Shown in pieces: positions 47,300 through 59,025 of a stretch of 64,000 nt of DNA (the first letter of the stretch is position 1; every line of letters starts with the position of its first letter). Origin of the DNA: Macrocystis pyrifera (taxonomy: Eukaryota; Sar; Phaeophyceae; Laminariales; Laminariaceae); the NCBI GenBank assembly GCA_031763025.1, contig JASSKH010000019.1, positions 11,344,009 through 11,408,008 on the forward strand. The letters run 5' to 3'. A model generated the notes under the pieces. The model did not search any database. It was given only the letters and a program-made list of their open reading frames with translations, and was not told where the DNA came from. A program made the translations under genes and the position numbers.

Positions 47300-48610
47300 T
47301 TCAATTATCTACAAACGCGAAATATCATACGATGTTTTGAACCACGATGTATATAACGCTGTTTGAAACAAACCGAATTTGACTCCCAACGAATATCGTT
47401 TTCGACTGAAAGGGAAATATTTCAGGAAGTACGAGGAAGTACGTTTTGAAGAAGCACAGGAGAAGTTGCCCCTACTGTAATTATACTGGGTAATTGTCCT
47501 GGTGTCGTCCGTACCACCTGACACCTACTCTGTATCGTCGAGGAGGAGCCTGACTCGGACACGAAGCGGCCATACAGATACATGTGAAACGGGTCGTATA
47601 GGATTGTTTGATTTGACTGGATTCATTTCTTGTGGCCTCGTGGAAGCTTGTTGCTGTTGCAAGTTGTAGGGCTGGTCGGTTGGCGTCAATAGTTCGACAT
47701 AGTCAGTAAGATTCGAGATTGACTAGAATTTTCCGATGCTAGCCTGTGGCTGCTGCTTTATTAAAAAAACAGTGATTATCCCTCCCTCCGTCTCCCTTTG
47801 CTTCCGGCGGAGAGTGCGCACTTGAATAACGCAGGTTCAAATGCAAAATGCAGGCTATTGGTTTGTGAAAAGAGGCCATTCCGGTTCATTCTCGGTAGGG
47901 TTATATTGTCTATTTCGAACAATATTTTCGGAACGACTACCTCTAGCTCCACGTTGCTTGCGGTTCTGCGACAACGTGCCTCGTATTCTAGTACGTCGTA
48001 CTCCCGTATATCATACATGTGCTACGTACAGGTACTAGTGGGGCTAACACTCAAGACAGACCAGGTCTTCGCGTAATAACTCAATACCCTACCAAAGAGT
48101 AAACTTAGACTTTTTCCCGATACACCAACGGACAAAATGGACTAAACAAAAAATGAATAATCACCGGATTCCAAGTATTATTTGACTTTTCGGTCTAAAT
48201 TGTGTACCAGGTATCATCTGGCTCGTAGCACCTACAGGACGTAACAGGCCTATCCATGTTACATTAAGATATAACATGTATGCCCAACCCGGAATGCTCG
48301 TATCCACGCTCACGGCTCATCTAAAATGATAGTTAAACTAACGAGGAAATCACCAAGTTTCAAATCCCGTATAAAGCTTTTTCTTGGGAAATTAGCTTTT
48401 TCCAAGTTTCCTGGGAAGCAGCGCTTGCATGTACACTGGGAATTCCTGCATTCTGGTAAATTTCTGAGTGTTTCTTGCTTTCTAGCTAGCCCAGCGCGTA
48501 CAGGTGACACGCAGCGGAGGCTGTGTCTATTTCAGTTAATCTTTCGATGATCATCCATTAACCGGCGTACGACGAAGTATACCCTGAATTGTACAGCCTT
48601 CTTGTCACTA
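47300..48610. other. No supportable gene
   Basis: Intergenic. Contains a small direct duplication (ggaagtacgaggaagtacg, near 47424) and diffuse GGAA/TTCC-rich palindromic bits near 48395-48450. Nothing coding is convincing. Confidence 0.4.
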
Positions 48611-48619
48611 TGGTAAATG

Positions 48620-48682
48620 TTAAGGTCATAGTCAGTTGGGCTAAAGGTAAAAGGTTAAATACCCAATCTAAGCCTCATAACA
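48620..48682 (+). repeat. Direct repeat D1 flanking the 48.6-50.7 kb block
   Basis: Shares taggtc-tagtcagttgggctaaa-gataaaaggtt and acccaatct-agcctcataaca with 50598-50668 in the same orientation. D2 has about 8 bp more in the middle. Confidence 0.85.
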
Positions 48683-48817
48683 CTCTCCCCCCCAAGAACG
48701 GGCCAGATATACCGGTTGACGCGTGAGACCAACACGCGGTTCCAATTTCTGGGGATCCAGAAATATATTTTCAGATTCTTGACACGAGGAAGTTCACTTT
48801 TCTTTCAAAAGCGATTT

Positions 48818-48860
48818 CATGGTGGACGTGAGATTCGAACTCACGAACCAGGCCCAACCT
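48818..48860 (-). repeat. tRNA 3'-half-like segment or primer binding site
   Basis: On the minus strand a perfect T arm (GTGAG, loop TTCGAAT, CTCAC) is followed by GTCCACC and A, as in a tRNA T arm plus acceptor strand. No matching 5' acceptor (GGTGGAC) or anticodon arm lies upstream, so it is not a complete tRNA gene. Read on the plus strand it starts TGG right after ...ttca, as a retroelement primer binding site would, although the match is longer than usual. Confidence 0.5.
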
Positions 48861-48990
48861 TCTAAGACGTGTGTTAAAATTCGTCTTAACCCGTTTCTCA
48901 GAGAGAGGCACGTCGTACTCGTTATATCGCGTCTTGGCACGTCTTAGATTCGTCTTAGAGCCCACCAGGCGCCGGTCGAGGCGTCTTAGG
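48860..48990 (-). repeat. Diverged cgtcttag repeat array, inverted relative to 50304-50470
   Basis: Several copies of cgtcttag, cgtcttgg and attcgtctta, the reverse complement of the 21-bp units at 50.3 kb. More diverged and irregularly spaced than that array. Confidence 0.75.
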
Positions 48991-49349
48991 GGGTCGAAAC
49001 GACCACAACGAGCTGTGGAAATAGATGGAAACACAGCGATGACGGCAGTTGAATCGACTACTCCAACTTGCTTCTTTCGAACCTTCCTTTTTCGGGCCTC
49101 CATGCGTTTTTTTTTTCCCTGTCACCGGGGATATCGAACCCGGTTCCCCGGATTTTCGAGGATGGCATTATTATTTTGGAAAACAAAGCTTGATCTCTGA
49201 TCTCTCTCTTCCCACCTAGCACACAATCAAAGTTCCCGCCAAACACTCAACACCACACACATCACACTCCACACACTGCACCATCGAAGCACCCAGCACA
49301 TCTACCCAGCACACCGCACAGCACCGCTTCTAGTCCCCATTTTCTAGCA

Positions 49350-49490
49350 ATGTCATCTGTACCGGAGACACTCGCACCAGCACCAGCGTCTTCTCTTGCG
49401 TCGCTGGCACCGGGCAGCTCTCTGGCGGAGGCTCTGGTGGTCGAGGCTGCCGCAGCCAGTTCGTCGACGACCACCTCAGCCGCTGTTTTT
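49350..49490 (+). pseudogene. gag-like N-terminal fragment
   Basis: After a CA-rich leader (49220-49330) an ATG opens a Ser/Ala/Pro-rich frame (MSSVPETLAPAPASS...). This resembles the low-complexity start of copia Gag proteins. It dissolves into T-rich DNA after about 45 residues with no capsid or zinc-knuckle motif. Could also be the first exon of a host gene; a CCC-x-CCA-like knuckle or pol was looked for and not found. Confidence 0.35.
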
Positions 49491-50303
49491 TATTCTTTGT
49501 TTCGCGTTCGATATTTTGTCGGTAGTTCAGTTCGTCGTAATATATATTTGGAAATATTTCAGATGCATAGTTTAGGGCGACTACTCGTACCGCTTTTCGT
49601 TTTCTCTGTTTCCTCTGCTATACCGTGGTACATTAGTTACTGTACCACGTAACATTATGCGTTCTTTGGGACGCCCAGTTAAAGACAACTGCTGCTCTCT
49701 TTCTGTTTTCCGTGGGCAATGTGGATTTCTTTGGTGCTTTAAAGTATTCTTTAAACTGCATAGGTTAGGACACCTGCAGCTCCCTCCTTCTGCCTTCTGT
49801 TTCCCTGGGCTGTTTCCAATGTTGTAAATATTATTACGTACAAATATATCTCAGTGTGCTGGTATCCGCGGCTGCTGACGGTATGATATTCAGTATGGTA
49901 TTCGTACTCGTACTCGTAGAAAAAAACGACACAATAAAACCAGGTAGGAGTACCTTGGTGCATTTTATTCGCAATGCGATTTCGGAGCTTTCCCTCGAAA
50001 TATAGGTAAGTGTTTACTAATGTACAAGTACACATGTTCAAATACACCAGGTACTACCTGACATCAACTATTAATATGTACTCTTATACGTTGATGTCTC
50101 GTCCAATGCCAACTAAAAGAGGAGCTACCGCGAGTACGTAATAATATTGTTCCAACTATCAATATACGTAATCTTCACTCTTATCAGGTAGCGTGATGCT
50201 TGTACTATTGCCGTGTATAAACTGCCGCTTTACATTTCTATGTGGTTGTTGTATTATTGATGAACCCGCATTCTGCTGAAATTATATTTTTCGACATAAA
50301 GTC

Positions 50304-50470
50304 CGTCTTAGTGCTGCCAAGACGAATCGTAGACGTGCCTAGAGGAACCTAAGACGTGCTAAGACGAATCTAAGACGTGCCAAGACGAATCTAAGACGTG
50401 CCACGACGAATCTAAGACGCGCTATAAGACGAATCAAAGACGCGCTAAGACGCAAAAAATAGATTAAGAC
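50304..50470 (+). repeat. Tandem array, 21-bp unit ctaagacgtgccaagacgaat
   Basis: At least six units with small variants (gcc/gct/gcg, caag/cacg), flanked by single degenerate copies up to about 50545. The inverted relative at 48860-48990 lies 1.4 kb away, so the pair could form a hairpin in RNA or single-stranded DNA. Confidence 0.9.
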
Positions 50471-50597
50471 ATACCTGGTATGGTTTTTGCACGACTTAAT
50501 CAGATTTCCCAGTCCGACGTACGGCTCGAAACGCTCGTCTTAGAAGATTCGGCATATCATGACCAACGACCCATGTCCTGTAGTCGACGCCATTTGT

Positions 50598-50668
50598 TTA
50601 GGTCTTAGTCAGTTGGGCTAAAGATAAAAGGTTGACCAATCGCCTACCCAATCTGAGCCTCATAACAT
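50598..50668 (+). repeat. Direct repeat D2 flanking the 48.6-50.7 kb block
   Basis: Partner of D1 (48620-48682), separated by about 1.9 kb. Sequence beyond both repeats differs, so the shared part is short. Confidence 0.85.
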
Positions 50669-50674
50669 AGAGTT

Positions 50675-52105
50675 GATGGCGAGGGTTCACGATTTTCAGG
50701 TAAAATAGAGTATTACGGGTGCATCACAGCTATGCAGGTTTTGTAGCTCTGACACCATACCTGACTTTCGTCGTTTGCCAACATCAACGGAGAATGCAGA
50801 AAGCGTTATAATAGGGGGTGTACTCTTTGCACGTCACAAGGTGACGAGGAACACGAGGGGATCCAATGCTAAGTTGTTCTTACCATGCCAGAAAGGTACT
50901 CGCCACACTTTTCGGAGAGGAGAGGGAAGCGTGCCTGATATATGACCCCGGATTCCAGATACGAAAGGCAACGAACTTGACGAACAAGCTTGTCGAGGTT
51001 GTGCACTCCTTTAATCGTAGTGTGAAACAGGGATGAAAAAAAACGACAACGCAAGGTCTCCGCCTCGAGGACATCATATTCTCATTGAAAATTTGCCACA
51101 CGGTCGTTTTTTTTTTTATTTTCTGTTTTGTGGGTTGACTTTCACTGATGACGGCGACGATGATTTGTTACCATTATTTTTTTTCGGTGAAAATAAATAA
51201 AACTATGATCGCCACCAACCACATAGTTCTACACTTGAACTCCGAAATATTATCGTGTAAGGTATCACTGCAACTGATTGCCTTTGTTTTCATCTTCTTT
51301 GTCATGTCTAGAATGTAGTGGTTCGATATTTCAGGATTTGATAGTGTTGGAAATGGTCATTTCGAACGTTGAACGAAAATACAATTCTAAGATACAACGT
51401 ATTAAGCTTGGGGGGGGGGGAAACCTCCAGTATATATTTTCACTTTGAGAATCGGTGGAAAAACCAGCGTGTTACCCATGGTTGCCTCGGTTATATCAAG
51501 ATAGCAACACGCAGATCCGCGAAACAGTATCGTGTATGACATCTTCAAATGGCAACTTATATTTATATTTTTTTAAAGTACATGGCATACACGAGGTATC
51601 CACGAACGCGAAGTGCATTTCCGCTGTAGGTGTGACAAAATAATATTTTGGAGATGACCGACGTAGCTGTCGCTACCAGCTCGCAAAGCGGGATACTTGA
51701 AAATATCGTCAACAGGGACATTCGTGGATGCTGGGCAGCAGTGTGCGTTGTATCAACTCCATCGAAGTCTGCTTTGATGGTGTGGCCTTGGTTCTTATTG
51801 ATAGACGATAACAATCCGGACCAGATGCCAACACTTTGCTGCTGCGTAGCACCTGTAGAGTGTTGCAAATCTGGAGTCGACTTCCATTGGCAACCGAAAA
51901 ACAAAAAATGAACTGAAGAAAAACAGGAACCGTCACCATCAAAATGCCAAGAGAATAAACACAACAAGACGAAAACAGGTCGCATCGGGCAGTATCGGGT
52001 GACGAACGACTCGTTCACTCGCTATCGTTCGCGACGTCTCAAAGCCTAGCGAAAGGCTTGAATGCCAGCGTCGCCTCGGGCTGGGTCGACCGTAAAGGCT
52101 GTGAC
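50675..52105. other. No recognised gene; one 151-codon frame
   Basis: A minus-strand frame (52018-51563) begins with a hydrophobic stretch (MRPVFVLLCLFSWHF after an upstream ATG) but has no domain, and overlapping frames are open on both strands. A G11 run lies near 51410-51420. Otherwise AT-rich intergenic sequence. Confidence 0.3.
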
Positions 52106-52110
52106 AACTA

Positions 52111-52140
52111 TTACGGGGTATTTACTATGGTCCCCCGTAA
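52111..52140 (+). mobile_element. MITE family, deleted 30-bp copy M6
   Basis: Only the two ends remain (TTACGGGG joined to TTTACTATGGTCCCCCGTAA), flanked by TA on both sides. Shows that the family leaves internal-deletion or end-to-end derivatives. Confidence 0.8.
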
Positions 52141-52142
52141 TA

Positions 52143-53469
52143 GGTGTGGCAGCAAAGACAATGTAGATGCAATTCACGGTGATTCGCAGATGTTCCCTTA
52201 TCAAAGTGCGGAGCAAATCAGAAAAGCGTGTTCGCCCGCACAACTACACCGCCACACAATTATAGATCGTACATCGAAATCCCTTTGATACTCCAGGTAG
52301 ACCGGAGAAACACACGTACGTGTAGATATAAACTGCAAAATCGATATTTCTATCCGAAAATCTCAAGCGCAGAATCTAAATAGATACAAACATTTTGATT
52401 CCACACTTAAAGTAGTGTGTGGGCTTGGCATCATATACTTCGAAGTACGCTTTAGCAACGAACAATATGTCGATCGAACGGTAGATGCTGTTTGATGTCG
52501 TTCGGGTTTTAAGCCCAACTGTCAGTTGCCGCAACTATGTGCATCCAAAGACCCAAAAACTATCTAAACCATCCGTAAGCAGGTTTTTTAAGTGTCCGAC
52601 CTTCACCGCACCAACGGTGCGAGCCTTCGGTACTCTTAGTTGCAGCCTTCCTCCTGTTCATATTGGTGTTCGACTGCTTAGTGTTTCTCTCGCAAGAACT
52701 TGCCGTGCATGCTTTCGGGGATATACATAGTTTCCATTCTAGTGCTGCTGGTCGATTTGGTCGACTATTGCTAACATTGGCGCTCGACTTGGTCGCAGGG
52801 ACATTATCCGAAGCCCATCGAGCTAGATACACCGCTGGTGAAGAATATACAACGGTCTCGCGAGCAAATATTGCGCTCTTTTCTCTCGTATCATATACTG
52901 GTACCTGGTACATAAAATTCCTTACTCATCGAAGTCGTTCAAGTGGCGGCGATTGATTCCAGCAACAACCACAAGAACATTCACGTTCCTGGCTTCGGGT
53001 TAATTACACAACAGGCGTTGAGGTTCATTCCGAACAGCTCTTGCTATATGTCCTTGAAAATAAGAACAACAATCATCGTCCGCTACCACAGCAGTACGTA
53101 CCAAGCACCAGGAACACTACTATCGAAGAACCTATAATCCTAAACGTCCAAGAAGCGGTTGTTCCACACTTTGACGAGGAAATCACAATTGCAACAAAGT
53201 GTACAAGGAAAAAAACAAATAATACAATCAATTGTAAATATAGCCGAAATATTTTTTCCAGAATGCAGCACGGCACTGAAGAGTAAGCAGGGGGTGCCTG
53301 TACTGCCTCAAGCCCACATCAGAAATCTAATCGAGTTGCGTCCTGTGGAACACCTATCTCACAAATGTTGCTCTCGGAAACGAGACGAAAACTTTAAACA
53401 CCATTTACTCGATACTCGAATCATGTTTCGCGGTTTACAGATTCCTTCTGCCATCACAACGCTTAGCTA
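52143..53469. other. No supportable gene
   Basis: A 117-codon minus-strand frame (52560-52913) and a 108-codon plus-strand frame (53159-53485) have no recognisable features. The rest is intergenic. Confidence 0.4.
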
Positions 53470-53574
53470 TTATGGGGGTCCATAGTAAACTGGACCAAAT
53501 ATTGTTAGAAAAAACAGCCAAATATATAGGTTATTATGTACACCATAGGTCCTATTAACTATGGACACCCGTAA
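53470..53574 (+). mobile_element. TA-flanked MITE, copy M3
   Basis: Ends TTATGGGGGTCCATAGT and ACTATGGACACCCGTAA, flanked by TA on both sides. About 105 bp. The best template for the family: internally it keeps ctggaccaaatattgtta and the aggtcctatt block. Confidence 0.9.
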
Positions 53575-53579
53575 TATTA

Positions 53580-54345
53580 TTTTTATTTTTGTGCCTGTTG
53601 CTTTACTTCTATGTATAATAGATGTTCGTGAGCTCCGCTGGCCGAAGCGAAAAGCAGGTCGGATACACTACTATTCACTGCTGTATAGGTGGCGAAAAAT
53701 GCTGAAAATTTGGATTAAGTCGGACAGTAGCAGTCCAGAAGATCATATGCGCAAAGGTTTGGCACGTGGGGATTTGAATTTGATGGCAGACTAGCGCATA
53801 ACCCAGTTGGAGCTCAGCATAATCCTTCGGTCCCTGCCACAAGGTCATCATGATATGGTTTAAGGTGGCTTGTCCCCAAACACGGGTGGGAGTTGGAAAT
53901 GGTTTCTATTCTGGCCTATCCGGGCTTCTATTCTTCGTGAGCCCTCTGACGTTCGTGTTCGTGCCTATATTATATGTTGCCTATCTTGCGCAAGGCAACA
54001 GATTCCAAAGGCATGTCAAACACGGACTATCAGGCTTGCATTATTTTTGGATTGGAACAGGAGTAAGGGGGTTATCAAAGGGTCGGCAGCAGGGTAGGTG
54101 CGTTATACATTAAGCCCTTAATGCCGGAATATTGGAATTTACAGTGCTGTATTGATAGTAACACCTCGACCATTGTTGACGCACTTACTATACTACTACC
54201 TACGTAATACCGTAGTGTCACAATGCTACTGTACGTACCCCAGCTATCTGCTACTCTTAACTACTAATCCTCGTGGCAGAAGGACTATTGATAGTGCTGT
54301 GCTACAGCTACTGCTGTAGCATCCGCACTAGTAGTAGAAGAAATG
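53580..54345. other. No supportable gene
   Basis: Short unrelated frames only (77-87 codons). Near 54170-54340 the sequence is rich in ctact/gtagt motifs with a small palindrome (gctacagctactgctgtagc). Confidence 0.4.
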
Positions 54346-54350
54346 CACTA

Positions 54351-54790
54351 TTACGGGGGACCATAGCGTCCCCGGTGGCTTGGTAGGTGGTCCGCGAGCC
54401 TATCAAGATCAATTTCGTGAGTTCGAGTCTCACCGAGTGCATGCTCGTAGGGACTTTTTCTTGCATAAAATTCATTAGCGGAAAGCGCGAGAGCGTGAGT
54501 TAGCTGTACATTCGATGAAAGTCGACGAGCAGTGGGAATGCTGAACCCTATGCGCGATGAAAACTAAAGGCACGTACGGGGGGGAGAAGGGACGACACCT
54601 GTGACCACGGCTTGTCCAGAAGATCGTCGAGGGTAAAACCTCCTACGAGTGGGCTGGAAAGTAAAAGTGATGAATAAAAAACAAAAAAAAAAAAAAAAAT
54701 AGTAAACAGGACAAAAGGTCATTAACACAAATATGGAAATATGTAGGTGTTTGTGTGCACCGTAGTACTATTTACTATGTTCCCCCGTAA
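54351..54790 (+). mobile_element. TA-flanked MITE, copy M4, split by a SINE
   Basis: Left end TTACGGGGGACCATAG and right end ACTATGTTCCCCCGTAA are separated by a complete SINE. Removing the SINE and one copy of the ATAG repeat restores ccatagtaaacagg, matching M3 (ccatagtaaactgg). TA flanks both ends. Confidence 0.92.
54367..54698 (+). mobile_element. tRNA-derived SINE, copy 2 (nested)
   Basis: Box A tggcttggtaggtgg and box B gagttcgagtctcacc, with a perfect T-arm-like stem (gtgag/ctcac). The body matches the 17.3-kb copy, and an A tail (over 20 A with few interruptions) ends at 54698. ATAG occurs directly before (54363-54366) and after (54699-54702), a short target duplication. The head is better preserved here than in copy 1. 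Confidence 0.93.
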
Positions 54791-54794
54791 TATT

Positions 54795-55935
54795 TGTAGT
54801 GCACCCTACTCTTACTCCTGTTACTACTAGCTTGTTTCCAGAATAATTACCCCTCTATTGCCGCCACTAATTGTACAAACGTTCAGGTTTTACGAATCTG
54901 GCTGTGTTTCTGTCACTTACACTTGGCTGCTAGGACGTTGCGTGGATGTACTCGTACTTCTTGGGGAATGTCGAGCGGCCTCGGCAGGACGAGTTGTGAA
55001 TGCTGACAAGAAACAGGGGCGTGCTATTCTCCGCAACAACCGTCCAACCCGAGGATAACGCCTGCGTGTATAAAATGTAAACAACAACATTTACGGAAAA
55101 GCAAATTTGTACCAGTAGACTGGGGCATTGCAATCAACCAGACATGTGACATAGCATGGCAATATCTTACTCGTATTTGGTCCATGATGTTTATGTAGTT
55201 GTCAAAAACACAGCAGTTATGATTTAGTTTACATCATGGCTTCACGTTGTATGTACATAATAACGTAAGTTTCTGGTTAAATTCCACACGTGGAAAAAGT
55301 GAATGAGGGCAGATTTTGCCATCAAGACTCATAGAATATATTTCTTCTTACAAAACTCTGAACTACTGCTGTCTTAGCCTAAACCACATCCCCACACGCC
55401 ATTCAAAAGGCCACCGAAGAACCGCAGACCATATCGTCAACATAAATCGGTAGATTATATTCGACCAAAATAGGGAGGGAGAGAAATGTAGTACGTGAGC
55501 GATTGACTTTGACCCGTTTGACCCGCATATCGGGCAGAGTTGAATGTACCCCTTTCCAACATCGTGGGGGGAGGTTAAATATTTTTCTTCGGGAAGAAAG
55601 GTGATTGGTCAACCTTCTGACTACCGTACAGAGGCTTTCTGCTCATCAAAAATAGCATTCGGTTTAGGTTTAGCTACTGTAGGTCGGGTTCATGTTTTGT
55701 GTTTTTTTCAAAAGACAATTTTAATACCTGTTCACAACAAGCAAAACATAAACGCTTTCGAGCTGTCTGTTTTTTTTTTTTTTTTGGCGGGTGTGAGAAA
55801 TCACAACCATGTTGTCTTTGCAATCTGTATTATTATATCGTACTAGGTATATGCGCATCAGGACACTTCACAGTGCGCAACACGAGTGAGAAGAGTCTTC
55901 GTACGTCCATACGACCCTGATATTGTGTGCTCAAG
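54795..55935. other. No supportable gene
   Basis: Intergenic, with a T16 run near 55770-55786. Small frames only. Confidence 0.4.
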
Positions 55936-55936
55936 C

Positions 55937-55937
<1 letters not shown>

Positions 55938-55973
<36 letters not shown>
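55938..55973 (+). repeat. (CTG)12 microsatellite
   Basis: Twelve uninterrupted CTG units followed by a degenerate tgttgttgctgccgccgcc tail. It gives poly-Leu/Ala/Cys frames on both strands but no gene context. Confidence 0.97.
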
Positions 55974-56182
55974 ACTGTTGTTGTTGCTGCCGCCGCCATT
56001 TCTGTTGCTTCTGCTGGCATTTTTTTTTGTTTCATATACACAATGAAGCCAAACGTCACAATGTCACCACGAATATATACGACCGAGTACGTAGAGATTC
56101 GTTCGTATTGGTCCAGCGCAATACAGGCAAGATATAGTGATCCGTATGCGCCCAACATGATGCATCGCAGATATTACTATTA

Positions 56183-56298
56183 TTACGGGGGTCCATAGTT
56201 ATAATAGGACCTATGGGGTGAAAAAAAAACTATATACTTACCTATTTTTACCAACAATACTTGATCATATCTACTATGACCATACTACTGCGGGTATT
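56183..56298 (+). mobile_element. TA-flanked MITE, copy M5
   Basis: Left end TTACGGGGGTCCATAGT intact with TA before it. Right end strongly diverged (ctatgaccatactactgcgggtatt). Internal aggacctat and tatatactta blocks match the family. Confidence 0.8.
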
Positions 56299-56304
56299 GC
56301 TGAG

Positions 56305-57935
56305 GTCGCGCCTCATTACCACCAATTACTACAGCAGAAGTAAACGTGATCAATATTTTCAATGTACCGCATACTTTTCGTAGAAGAAGTTTTAATCAGT
56401 ATCGAGCTTGGCGATCATGCGAGCGACCAGGCATAATGAGGGAGGGCGGGAACTGAGCTGAAGCGGTCTAGCAACTATCCAGTAAGTCTTACGCTGCACA
56501 ACATTGAGATCGACAATTCATGTGGCGGGTGGTGATATTTGTCGAGCGGGCGGGCGCTCACTATCAAAACGCACGCAGTTCACGGTGGCCGTTGTCGCGT
56601 ATAAGGGGGATAGGGGAAACAATGCGTGACTTCCTGATCGTTCAAAAATAAACTATACTAACTATTACTACCAGTAGACAAATATGTAAAGTTCAGGTGT
56701 ATCTGGCCCCCTTCACGCCAAAAAAAATAGGTACGATGCAAGGATGACCATAGCGGGGCTCCCGGCGTGTTACTTGTTTGTAACATAAGAAATGACCAAA
56801 GGAGACATATTTTTGTGGTGTTAAATGGAAATAGATTCCGATAGGTACATAACGTTATTGTGGGTGTAACTACACTGGTCATTCTATTGTATGCCAGGTG
56901 CCTGGTACCACAGGTATATTTTACTTGCGGACCACCACGTACCCCTGTACGATTTAATATTCTGTAATAGATGGAGACAATTTAATTGAACTTTACTTTG
57001 TGATTAAGGTGTTGTTGGTAAAACTGCCATTCGAACTGGTGATAGGAAAGCAGCCCATTGTGAACAAGTAGAGGAGAGGAGCAACGCAGACAGGTGGTAT
57101 GTTGGTGAAAAGCTCCCGCACCACTGCACATGTAATACGACACAAACTGTATACATTTCGTCCGACGGAAGATCGGGTATACGGAATATCATTTTAGAAT
57201 CGCGTGCGAGATGCGTACATGTGCTGGGTTATGACAAAAGGCAACACACACCATATAATAATACCATCTGTACATTTGTCCCCTAACCCAGTATGGACCC
57301 GCCAACACGAAACACCTATGAATATAATACTATGGGCACTCCTGAGATAGTAATTGGGGCGACATTTCCAGACGACCATGAGCATCGGCTATCATGTGTA
57401 GGATTTAGTGTAGAGTTCACCACTGAGCGTTTTTATATCCAATTTTTGTTAGCGTTCCCCAAACAGTGAGTATTACGTTCATATTTGGAACTCTCTGACT
57501 GGCGGGCCTATGCAACTGTAGACGCCGTGTATATCGCAGAACGTGATTCCTGGTTCTCGTCGTGATCAGCGAGCGCTCCGTCTGAAACGTTGTTCATTGG
57601 AATTTTTTAAAGGCATTTCAGGTTGGGCTTAGCTATTTTCGTGGTTTCAAACGTCACCGTGCACGGCTCAGGCTGAACGCTTCGCTGGGATATACATACG
57701 TGGTACTTCGTGAGGACATTGTCTGTGGACACTGCTAGGCCAGATCTTACGGAATATGATTTCGTCTGGTCCGTGTACGACAATTTTTCCAATCTGCCAC
57801 ACCGCTTATAGATACACTTTCATTGGCGTGGGTGTGGATATTTCGTATTTCGAGATCACAGTAAAAAAACTCCCTTCTCTAGGGAGAAACGTATGTATGT
57901 GTGCTTGGTTTCGTTCTTAATTGTTCAGAATGCCT
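56305..57935. other. No supportable gene
   Basis: Intergenic AT-rich DNA. Minus-strand frames of 61-74 codons show no domain. Confidence 0.45.
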
Positions 57936-57940
57936 AGAAT

Positions 57941-58105
57941 CTTGCTCACCTCGGTCTGAGGCGTATGCATCTCGAAAAAGAATTCCGGAATTTCGCAGCT
58001 TAGGGGTATTTTTCCAAGAATAATGTCTTGCTCACCTCGGCCTGAGGCGTATACATCTCGAAAAACAAATCCGGAATTTGACAGCTTTGGAGTATTTTTC
58101 CAACA
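57941..58105 (+). repeat. Tandem duplication, 86-bp unit
   Basis: Copies start at 57941 and 58027 with cttgctcacctcgg-ctgaggcgtat-catctcgaaaaa, then atccggaattt and gtatttttcca. About 10-15 percent diverged. Confidence 0.9.
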
Positions 58106-58481
58106 ATAAAGTTATTCTCGTTTTGTTAAAGAAGACCAAAGGCATCCGAAGTAATGTATATAAAAGCCATACATATAAAGGTCATTATGCACTTTTTAAT
58201 GGAGTAAACAATCTATCACTGATTTTCAAATAGAGGGCAGCCAACTGCCTTGGGGATAATCAGGGATAGATGTCCTAACACGCGCCTAAAAAAACAAAAG
58301 CCTAATTTCAACGTAATTCGTGTAAATATGCTGCATTTGTTGGAGAACAAAAAGTTCACGGGTACGAACGCATGTTGACGCCGCTGTCATTGATATTGAT
58401 GTTTTACTGTTGAAGTAAAAAAAAAAAACGAAAACGTATGTCAAACTGTAGGAATGAAACAGGTGTCTTACACTTTATACC

Positions 58482-58560
58482 TGCCGTCCACGGTGGCTGG
58501 GGAGGTGGTCCACCTGCCTACGATAATCGTTTCGCGGGTTCGAGTCCTACCGGGTTCATA
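58482..58560 (+). repeat. SINE head fragment, copy 4
   Basis: gtccacggtggctggggaggtggtcc (box A) and gcgggttcgagtcctacc (box B) align with the SINE heads at 17.3 and 54.4 kb, but the known body does not follow. A 3'-truncated SINE, a subfamily with another body, or the tRNA-like ancestor. The T stem has a mismatch, so it is unlikely to be a tRNA gene. Confidence 0.6.
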
Positions 58561-58812
58561 TTCTGTAGACCAATGACAACGGGAACGCAAGCATGCTTTC
58601 AAAAATCGTTCGAGTATGTCCTCGTACGGCCGCTGTGAGAAAAAGGGAGAACATGTTGATATTTTCGGGGGGTGCAGGCGGCACATTTTTTTGTTATTGC
58701 AAACTGTCAAACCGCTCATAAAACATAACCCGTGCAACGATAGACGCCGGATTCCGACATACACCCAGCCCACGGCCACCCCCTTCGTGTCGAGCAATGG
58801 CAACGAGAATAG

Positions 58813-59025
58813 ATGACGGCATTAAAGATACCAGATGGATCCATGATCTTCACGGACGAGAGCATACCGTCAGATCCTACGCTATTCTCCAAAATCTCGA
58901 ACTATTTTTTGTTGTTGTCATTCGACGCGGATCAGATATTGGACATCAATTTTGGTCACACCAGTGTTCCATGTTTTATGATACGCCTGACCGGTGCCCG
59001 TTTCATATCACCTGCCAGTATGTGA
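58813..59025 (+). CDS. Unrecognised 70-codon ORF
   Basis: Reads protein-like (MTALKIPDGSMIFTDESI and DADQILDINFGHTSVPCF) and starts at an ATG, ending in TGA. An overlapping 95-codon frame is also open. No family, splice signal or repeat relation is recognised, so it may be chance or a fragment of an unknown element. Confidence 0.2.
   Translation: MTALKIPDGSMIFTDESIPSDPTLFSKISNYFLLLSFDADQILDINFGHTSVPCFMIRLTGARFISPASM

Noticed and set aside
48818..48860. Complete tRNA gene on the minus strand
   Set aside because: A perfect T arm is present, but there is no matching 5' acceptor strand, D arm or anticodon arm at tRNA distance.
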